The notes under the pieces were generated by a model. It was given only the letters and a program-made list of their open reading frames with translations. It made no database searches and was not told where the DNA came from. The translations under genes and the position numbers were made by a program. From contig JBJXEH010000180.1 of the NCBI GenBank assembly GCA_046153995.1, positions 1-12,080 of the forward strand: a DNA stretch of 12,080 nt, written 5' to 3'. Every line of letters begins with the position of its first letter. Position 1 is the stretch's first letter. Source of the DNA: SZUA-430 sp046153995. Its GTDB lineage: Bacteria > Pseudomonadota > Alphaproteobacteria > Micropepsales > Micropepsaceae. Positions 6,888 to 12,080 of the stretch are shown here, one piece after another.

Positions 6888-8276
6888 TCAGTTACATCCG
6901 GGCGGGGCGCCGTATTGGCCGCAGATGCGGGCTTGTTCGTTTTGTACCGCTTGGAACAGCCCCAAGAGCGCACTTGCGGGGTCTTGCTTACGGTGACGGT
7001 CCTTCAACGACGCGTCGGCGCCGAAGTAATAGGTCAGGCCGCCAAGGTAGGACTCCGTGTTGCCTTCGCCGAATGAGGCGTCGGCCCGGAACGCCAGGCC
7101 CGGTAGCGCTGAGAAGCCCGGGCGCCACTCCGCACCTATGCGGGCGGCCTCGTTGTTTTCAGAGAACGCGCCGCCGGCCGACAGTGCGAAGTCGTCGGAA
7201 ATGTACCAGCGCAGTTCGATGTCGGCGAACGCGCCTTCAAGAGCCGCCGCGTCTGAGAACTGATAGCCCGCACTCGCTAAGATCGAGAGCTGGTTCAAGT
7301 AGAGTTCGGCTTCGGCGCCCAGGCGCGCTGCGTCGAGGTCGAGCGCGTCTTCGGACGCGTACGCCGCAAACACGCCGAGCAGATAGCTCGACGGGTCGCG
7401 CGTAAAGATATGACCGCCGACGCCGTAGACGGTGTCGTTATCGTTGCCGGAAACCCCGGCTTCGCCTTGGAAACCCCATTCTTGGCCGAGCGGCGTCGTC
7501 AGTGCGCCACCGAAGAACCAGCCGCCTTCGCCCTCAGTCGAGATGCCCGCGGCTGTGACTTTGAGGTTCGTCGGAGCGACCGCCGGTTCGCGTGCGGCGG
7601 CGGCGTCCGCGCCGAAGCCGAACAACGTCGCGATCGCAACCGGCTTCCAATAGCGGCGCACGGCGCGCAGGGTCTTTGTGGACCAGCCGACGATCGAACG
7701 GTGATCGACGGGAACCAGCGCCGCATTCGGCAGACCGAAGCCGACGCGTACCGCCGGGCACTCCGATGTCCGGCCCGCAAAAGCGCTGCCCAGCGCTTCA
7801 ACGATTTGGCGTTCGATTGCTGCCAGTTCCGCGACTTTCAGCTTATCCGTGGCCGCGAACCGCTTTCCGCCCAGCGACACAAACAAAGTGCGCGCCTGTG
7901 GGGCGAAGAAAATCCCCGCGATCGCATCGACAAGCGAGGTGCGAACCGATTGGCTTGCCGCGACGAGCGCCTTCGCGCGCGAAATGGCTTCGGTTGGGTC
8001 GTACACGACCTCACCGTCGCCGAAATGGGCAACGAGCCGCTCCAAACTACGCGGCGCGGTCAGATCGCGCCCGGTATGGAAATGCACCCGAACGCGCGAC
8101 ATGCCCGCGTTAGCCAAACCGGCCAAAACCTCGGCTTTTGCTTTCGTCCGGTTGGCGCAAGCGCCGATGTGAACGTTCAGAGTTCCGTTGGTTTCCTGGC
8201 GGATCGCAGCCAGAACCGGAACCTCTATCCCCTGAAATACGTCAACGAATTGACGGCTCGCTTGATTAGCGACCAT
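6888..8276 (-). CDS. Unrecognised protein: soluble N-terminal half plus outer-membrane beta-barrel-like C-terminal half
   Basis: 462 codons from ATG 8276 (GGGGG 9 bp upstream) to TGA 6888. Residues 1-205 look soluble, mixed alpha/beta, with a single Cys-containing segment (IGACANRT); I do not recognise the fold. Residues 207-228 (RRYWKPVAIATLFGFGADAA and following A's) look like a signal peptide or membrane anchor: positive n-region, short hydrophobic core, Ala-rich possible cleavage site near 227-228. Residues ~240-425 show alternating aromatic/Gly strands (GGWFFGGALTT, YLLGVFAAYAS, IELRWYISDDF, SYLGGLTYYFG) typical of an outer-membrane beta-barrel. The C-terminal tail is polar with two Cys (RICGQYGAPPGCN). 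A GTG at codon 206 could start a separate Sec-exported barrel, but I see no Shine-Dalgarno before it. It lies upstream of and on the same strand as the RTX pair, divergent from the exporter genes. It does not look like TolC: no long periplasmic helices. Confidence 0.8.
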   Translation of the reverse strand: MVANQASRQFVDVFQGIEVPVLAAIRQETNGTLNVHIGACANRTKAKAEVLAGLANAGMSRVRVHFHTGRDLTAPRSLERLVAHFGDGEVVYDPTEAISRAKALVAASQSVRTSLVDAIAGIFFAPQARTLFVSLGGKRFAATDKLKVAELAAIERQIVEALGSAFAGRTSECPAVRVGFGLPNAALVPVDHRSIVGWSTKTLRAVRRYWKPVAIATLFGFGADAAAAREPAVAPTNLKVTAAGISTEGEGGWFFGGALTTPLGQEWGFQGEAGVSGNDNDTVYGVGGHIFTRDPSSYLLGVFAAYASEDALDLDAARLGAEAELYLNQLSILASAGYQFSDAAALEGAFADIELRWYISDDFALSAGGAFSENNEAARIGAEWRPGFSALPGLAFRADASFGEGNTESYLGGLTYYFGADASLKDRHRKQDPASALLGLFQAVQNEQARICGQYGAPPGCN

Positions 8277-8530
8277 AACAAACTACCCCCACTACATCCC
8301 CGGGTAGCATTTACGTTCGAGTACAACGCAGAACCAACGAAATTCCGCATAGTTAGCGACCGAAGCTAGTGTTTTGCATCAACGGTGTCGCCGTCGAGGC
8401 ACAGTCGGTTGCGGCAGGATGGTTGCGCCGCCTTAGAGTAGTGTCGTTGGCGGAAACCAAGCCCGGAGGTTTCGGCCTGCCTGGTTGAATTGCCGCTTTC
8501 ATCGGGTGCGCGGTTGGTCTTGAAAGGTCG
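8277..8530. promoter_or_regulatory. Divergent intergenic region between the barrel gene and the ABC exporter
   Basis: 254 bp with no convincing gene. It must hold the promoters of both divergent transcripts. On the minus strand, TTGGTT (8337-8332) and TAAATG (8313-8308), 18 bp apart, are a weak sigma70-like candidate for the barrel gene. I found no good plus-strand -35/-10 pair. A short inverted repeat GAAACC (8453-8458) / GGTTTC (8468-8473) lies ~60 bp before the exporter start and could be an operator half-site pair, but it is only 6 bp. A small minus-strand frame here has no coding character. Confidence 0.45.
8283..8307 (-). promoter_or_regulatory. Possible leader hairpin covering the ribosome-binding site of the barrel gene
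   Basis: On the minus strand CUACCC (8307-8302) can pair with GGGUAG (8288-8283) across a 13-base loop. The second arm overlaps the G-rich Shine-Dalgarno of the gene starting at 8276. Six pairs only, so it may be fortuitous; it is listed because it would mask the ribosome-binding site. Confidence 0.25.
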
Positions 8531-10246
8531 ATGCTCAACAAGGGGTCAGCAGCGGTGACCGGCGCGCCTCCGGGTTCGGTTCGCGATGTGCTCGCACAAG
8601 AGCGCAGCGTCGTGCTGTCGGTCTTGGGCTATGGCCTCGCGATCAATCTTCTTGGGCTGACCTCCTCGCTCTACATGCTGCAGATCTACGACCGGGTGCT
8701 GTCGTCCTACAGCATCGAGACGCTGGTCGTGCTGTCGCTGATCGCGGCGGTGGCGCTGCTTTCGCTTGCGGGCTTAGAGGCCCTGCGCAGTTCGCTGCTC
8801 CAGCGGCTTGGCGCGCGCGCCGCGCACCGGCTTGGGCCTTATGCGTTTCAGGTACAGCTGCGCGGTTCGGCCGGGCGCGATGCGCCCGCGCTCCAGCCGT
8901 TGCGCGACGTCGATGCGATCCGCAATCTCGTCGGCGGGCCGGTGACGGCGTCGATGCTCGATCTGCCGTGGAGCCCGATCTATTTCATCTTGCTCTATGT
9001 GTTGCATCCCGTCTTGTTCGTCGTAGCGGTTGTTGCCAGCGTTCTGATCGGTGCGATTGCCTACTTCAACGACCGTCTCAATGCGGACGCGTCGGCGACG
9101 GCCGCGAAAGAGAATTTGAAAGCGCTGCAGTTCGCCGAAGTAGCGGCGCGAAACGGCGAGCCGTTGGTCGCGATGGGCGCTGCAAACTCAGTCTCGGCGC
9201 ATTGGCTCAGCGCCTCCAGCAATGCGATGCAGCACAGTCTGGCCGCGACGGAGCGTGAAGCAAGCTTCCATGCGCTTGCGCGGTTCCTGCGCAATTCGCT
9301 GCAGATTGCGCTCTTAGGCACCGGTGCGGCGCTGACGATCGCCGGCGAACTTTCGGGCGGCGGCTTGATTGCGGGCTCGATCCTCGGTGCGCGTGCGCTG
9401 CAGCCGGTCGAAGCGGTGGTTGGTGCCTGGAAGTCGGTCTTGAGTGCGCGCCAGGCCTGGGAGCGCCTCGACGCAGCGCTGGCGTCGCTTGCGAAAGAGA
9501 CCGCGACGATGCCCTTGCCGCGACCCAAAGGAGCGCTGAGCGCTGAGAATGTCGCGCTGGTACCACCGGGCGGACAGCGGCCGATCTTGGCCCGCTTGTC
9601 GTTCGACCTTGCGCCTGGCGAGCAGATGGCGATCGTGGGGCCCAGCGGCTCAGGCAAGTCGACGCTTGTTCGCGCGATCATGGGATTGCTGCCGTGCGCC
9701 GCGGGCAACATCCGCATCGACGGCTCGGACGTCGCCGTCTGGCAGCAGAGCGATCTGGGGCGATGGATCGGCTATCTGCCGCAAGCGCCGCTCGCGATGG
9801 CAGGCACGGTTGCGCAGAACATTTCGCGCTTCGAGGATGCACCGGCCAGCGCCATTATCGCCGCTGCCGAGGCCGCCGACGTGCATGAGATGATCCAGGC
9901 GCTGCCCAAGGGCTACGACACCGAACTCGGGCCGGCAGGACTGCGTTTGTCGGGCGGGCAGATGCAGCGCATTGCGTTGGCGGCAGCGCTTTATGGGGAC
10001 CGGCCGGTCGTTGTGTTGGACGAGCCGGAGGCGCATCTCGACAGCGAGGGTGAGGCGCATCTGCGCGCGGCGCTGCAGCGGTTGCGCGAACGCAAGGCGA
10101 CCGTCATCGTGGTATCGCACCGGCCCGCCGCGGTGACGCTGACCGACAAGTTGCTCGTGCTGCGCGATGGGCGCGCCGAGTTCGGTCCGCGCGAAGAGAT
10201 CATGGGCAAGATCATGCGCTCGGCGACGCCGGGCGGACGCGTTTAG
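8531..10246 (+). CDS. Type I secretion system ABC transporter (permease/ATPase, PrtD/RsaD-like)
   Basis: 571 aa, the usual length for the PrtD family of T1SS exporters, which lack the N-terminal peptidase-like domain of HlyB. The transmembrane domain covers residues ~30-300, with hydrophobic segments at ~30-50, ~60-80, ~145-180 and ~255-295. Family-typical stretches are YMLQIYDRVLSSYSIETLVVL and GGGLIAGSILGARALQPVE, the latter followed by GAWKS. The nucleotide-binding domain has Walker A GPSGSGKST (370-378), Q-loop Q418, ABC signature LSGGQ (473-477), Walker B VVVLDE (493-498; D497, catalytic E498) and switch H530, so it should be an active ATPase. ATG 8531 has GAAAGG very close (3 bp); GTG 8555 (codon 9), with AAGGGG 9 bp upstream, is an alternative start. 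It forms an operon with the membrane-fusion protein 11 bp downstream. Likely substrates are the RTX proteins encoded divergently. Confidence 0.97.
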   Translation: MLNKGSAAVTGAPPGSVRDVLAQERSVVLSVLGYGLAINLLGLTSSLYMLQIYDRVLSSYSIETLVVLSLIAAVALLSLAGLEALRSSLLQRLGARAAHRLGPYAFQVQLRGSAGRDAPALQPLRDVDAIRNLVGGPVTASMLDLPWSPIYFILLYVLHPVLFVVAVVASVLIGAIAYFNDRLNADASATAAKENLKALQFAEVAARNGEPLVAMGAANSVSAHWLSASSNAMQHSLAATEREASFHALARFLRNSLQIALLGTGAALTIAGELSGGGLIAGSILGARALQPVEAVVGAWKSVLSARQAWERLDAALASLAKETATMPLPRPKGALSAENVALVPPGGQRPILARLSFDLAPGEQMAIVGPSGSGKSTLVRAIMGLLPCAAGNIRIDGSDVAVWQQSDLGRWIGYLPQAPLAMAGTVAQNISRFEDAPASAIIAAAEAADVHEMIQALPKGYDTELGPAGLRLSGGQMQRIALAAALYGDRPVVVLDEPEAHLDSEGEAHLRAALQRLRERKATVIVVSHRPAAVTLTDKLLVLRDGRAEFGPREEIMGKIMRSATPGGRV

Positions 10247-10257
10247 CGGAGGCCTCG

Positions 10258-11610
10258 ATGATGATGGTGCGCGACGCGATCGGCGGCATCCGGAGTTGGC
10301 TGAGCGGGCCTTCTAGCGAGGGGCCGTTCCAAACGACGCGTGCGCGGCGGTGGAGTGCTGTGCTGTTGTTCGGCTTTCTGACCGTTCTCGGCTTGTGGGC
10401 GGCATTCGTTCCGTTAAGCAGCGCGGTGATCGCGAGCGGCGTCGTTGCGGTCGAAAGCAAGCGCAAGAAGGTGCAGCATCTGGAAGGCGGGATCGTCGAA
10501 CGCGTGGACGTGCGCGACGGCGACACCGTCAAGGCGGGGCAAGTCCTGGCCGTTCTGAACCAGACGGAAACGTCGGCGGCGCTCGGCGTGCTGCAGTCGG
10601 AGTTGGATTCAGTCGGCGCGTTAGAGGCGCGGCTGCAGGCCGAGGCGGCCGATGCGCCGGCGGTGACGTTCACGCCTGAATTGACGGCGCGCAAGGATTC
10701 CTCGTCTGCGAAGGCCGCAATGGAAGGCCAGGCGACGTTGTTCGTTCAGCGGCGGCAGTCGCTCGAGAGTCAGATCAGCGTCATGAAGAGCCGCAAAGCG
10801 CAGTATCTTGAAATGGTGAGCGGCCTTCAAGCGCAGCTTGCCGCGGTCGAGGCGCAAACGTCGCTGATCGACCAGGAGACAGCGGCCACTCAAAAGCTCT
10901 TCGATCAGGGTTTATCGACGCTGCCGCGCGTTCTGGCGTTGAAGCGGGCGGCGAAGTCGCTCGCCGGTCAGCGCGGCGAGCTTGCGGCGACGATTGCGCA
11001 GAACAAGCTCAAGGCGAGCGAGATCGACATGCAGATCCTGGAGCTGAAGAACGAGCGGCTGGACAAGATATCGACAGAGCTGCGCGAGACCGAGCGCCGG
11101 CGCTTCGAATTGTCCGACCGCGCGAAGGCGGCGAAGGCGTTGGTCGGCCGTATGACGATTGCCGCACCGGCTGCGGGCGTGGTGGTCGCTTCAGTTATTC
11201 ACTCGCCGGGGCAGGTCGTGCGCGGCGGCGAGATTTTGCTGGAGATCGTGCCGCAAGACGCACGGTTGATCGTCGAGGCCCAGCTGAAGCCGGAAGACGC
11301 CGACAACGTGCGCGCGGGGAGCCCCGCGAACGTGCGGCTGATCCACTCCAAGAGCGCGTTTCAGCCGGTGGTGCCCGGAAAGGTCATCTCGGTGTCGGCC
11401 GACCGCCTTGTCGATGCACGAACGGGCGTTGCCTACTATCAAGCCGAGATCGAAGTCGACCGGGCCGCTGTGGCCGCGGCGCTTGGCGACGAAAAGCTGC
11501 AGCCTGGTTTGCCGGCGGAAGTGATGATCGGTCTTGGGTCACACACGGCGCTAGAATATTTGCTCGCGCCGCTGAACCGCAGCCTGCAGCGCGCGATGCG
11601 CGAAGAGTAG
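10258..11610 (+). CDS. Type I secretion membrane-fusion (periplasmic adaptor) protein, HlyD/PrtE family
   Basis: 450 aa. A short cytoplasmic N-terminus precedes one transmembrane segment (~32-53, WSAVLLFGFLTVLGLWAAF). The first lipoyl/barrel-sandwich half (HLEGGIVERVDVRDGDTVKAGQ) is at ~74-95. A long alpha-helical coiled-coil hairpin follows (~100-290), rich in Gln, Glu, Lys and Ala. The second lipoyl half (~295-335, GRMTIAAPAAGVVVASVIHS) and a beta-barrel domain carrying VIVEAQLKPEDADNVRAGSP-like sequence complete it. These are the standard parts of the adaptor that links the inner-membrane ABC exporter to a TolC-type channel. Three consecutive ATGs (10258, 10261, 10264) are possible starts; GGAGG at 10248-10252 fits the first or second. 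The TAG of the ABC gene lies 11 bp upstream, so the two are co-translated. The outer-membrane partner is not in the window. Confidence 0.97.
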   Translation: MMMVRDAIGGIRSWLSGPSSEGPFQTTRARRWSAVLLFGFLTVLGLWAAFVPLSSAVIASGVVAVESKRKKVQHLEGGIVERVDVRDGDTVKAGQVLAVLNQTETSAALGVLQSELDSVGALEARLQAEAADAPAVTFTPELTARKDSSSAKAAMEGQATLFVQRRQSLESQISVMKSRKAQYLEMVSGLQAQLAAVEAQTSLIDQETAATQKLFDQGLSTLPRVLALKRAAKSLAGQRGELAATIAQNKLKASEIDMQILELKNERLDKISTELRETERRRFELSDRAKAAKALVGRMTIAAPAAGVVVASVIHSPGQVVRGGEILLEIVPQDARLIVEAQLKPEDADNVRAGSPANVRLIHSKSAFQPVVPGKVISVSADRLVDARTGVAYYQAEIEVDRAAVAAALGDEKLQPGLPAEVMIGLGSHTALEYLLAPLNRSLQRAMREE

Positions 11611-11836
11611 ACGTGCGAATTCCCCGTTGAGTTGTTCGCAGTAGCGATTGGTGCAGAGGGTTTCCGCGGGTTCTCTTCTTTGGTGTGCGCACTAGCCAAA
11701 ACAGATGTGATGCGCAAAGGAGACCGCTTGGTGACTATCGAAGTTGCCAACTATGTCAGATGCTTGACTGTGCGGCCTCCTAAAGAGCGTTAGTTAAGCA
11801 ACGTGAAGTCGTGGGGACTTCGTTGGGGGGCTAACA
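11611..11836 (+). other. Intergenic region after the T1SS operon
   Basis: 226 bp without a gene. I see no hairpin followed by a T-run for the operon, nor a convincing sigma70 promoter. TTGACT at 11764 is a possible -35 without a matching -10 at normal spacing. The 3' end holds a hairpin and the Shine-Dalgarno of the next gene (listed separately). Confidence 0.5.
11800..11824 (+). promoter_or_regulatory. Hairpin immediately before the Shine-Dalgarno of the 11837 gene
   Basis: GAAGTC (11805-11810) pairs with GACTTC (11816-11821) over a 5-base loop. Outer pairs AAC (11800-11802) / GTT (11822-11824) extend it if GT (11803-11804) is bulged. It is followed directly by GGGGGG (11825-11830), the ribosome-binding site. 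It lacks a T-tract, so it is more likely a leader structure than a terminator. Function unknown. Confidence 0.35.
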
Positions 11837-12080
11837 ATGTTCGCGATGCGGACGGCTGCGCGTGCGCGGCCAAAAACCAAGATCACTGTGCTGACTGCGG
11901 CGCTAATGGCGTCGGCGTCAGTAATCGCAACAACCGGGCCCGCGTCTGCGGCGACCTGTAACGCGACCAGCCAAGCGACGTACGATACCTGCGTGGCGAC
12001 AGCAGCGACCGGCGACGTCATCGTCGTAACGGTTGCCGTCTCGCACAATGTGGCCGTGGCGAACCCGGGTGTAACGCTTC
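11837..12080 (+). CDS. Sec-exported exoprotein, N-terminal fragment (cut by window)
   Basis: 81 codons from ATG 11837 to the window edge, with GGGGGG 6 bp before the ATG; ATG 11846 (codon 4) is an alternative. Residues 1-38 form a classical signal peptide: basic n-region (RTAARARPKTK), hydrophobic core (VLTAALMASASVIA), and ASA|A cleavage near 38. The mature start has two Cys 12 residues apart (ATC...YDTC), then TAATGDVIVVTVAVSHNVAVANPGVTL. That pattern of short beta strands and turns is common at the start of beta-helix passenger domains such as autotransporters or filamentous adhesins. The family cannot be fixed from this fragment. A signal peptide means Sec rather than T1SS export, unlike the RTX proteins. 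Confidence 0.75.
   Translation, partial: MFAMRTAARARPKTKITVLTAALMASASVIATTGPASAATCNATSQATYDTCVATAATGDVIVVTVAVSHNVAVANPGVTL

Noticed and set aside
5473..6996. 507-codon open frame on the plus strand, antisense to RTX copy B
   Set aside because: It lies fully opposite a well-supported RTX gene and crosses the terminator; its composition is the reverse image of repetitive Gly/Asp codons. No domain or ribosome-binding site was seen.
6888..8276. Barrel gene as the TolC component of the T1SS
   Set aside because: TolC-family proteins have an N-terminal signal and long helical hairpins; this protein shows short beta strands and an internal signal-like segment.
8353..8541. 62-codon minus-strand frame in the divergent intergenic region
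   Set aside because: No ribosome-binding site, low-complexity basic/proline composition, and it overlaps the exporter start.
11790..11813. Minus-strand HDFTLLN-stop, resembling the DDFTFV end of RTX copy B, as a possible remnant of a third RTX gene
   Set aside because: The nucleotide match is only ~13 bases and the upstream frame shows no RTX residues; the stretch is explained by the local hairpin and chance.

Overview
The window is GC-rich bacterial DNA, probably from an alphaproteobacterium. This is inferred from codon use, the PrtD/RsaD-type exporter pair and the RTX-rich exoprotein style; no rRNA or other marker gene is present to prove it. It is a protein-secretion locus: two very large RTX (calcium-binding nonapeptide) exoproteins, a probable outer-membrane beta-barrel protein, the inner-membrane ABC transporter and membrane-fusion protein of a type I secretion system (T1SS), and the beginning of a Sec-exported exoprotein.

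Layout. Positions 1-8276 are all minus strand. A 462-aa protein (8276-6888) combines a soluble N-terminal half, an internal signal-like segment and a beta-barrel-like C-terminal half. A clear intrinsic terminator follows it at 6833-6866. Next comes a complete 1275-aa RTX protein (6786-2959). Fourteen bases further on is a tandem paralog, of which the first 981 residues are present before the window edge (2944 to 1). A 254-bp divergent intergenic region (8277-8530) separates this strand from the plus-strand pair: a PrtD-family ABC exporter (8531-10246) and, 11 bp later, a HlyD/PrtE-family membrane-fusion protein (10258-11610). After a 226-bp gap, a plus-strand gene starting at 11837 encodes a Sec signal peptide and then runs off the window.

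How the parts fit. The two RTX proteins lack Sec signal peptides. The complete one ends in an acidic-then-hydrophobic tail (DDFTFV) typical of T1SS substrates, so the divergent ABC/MFP pair is their likely exporter. A TolC-type outer-membrane channel is not visible and must lie elsewhere. Both RTX proteins begin with about 300 residues of NxGxI-type beta-helix-like repeats rather than an enzyme domain. They look like structural or adhesive surface proteins, not proteases or lipases. Their RTX regions are built from a ~98-residue module that is tandemly repeated and shared almost verbatim between the two genes. The least explained gene is the 462-aa protein at 6888-8276.
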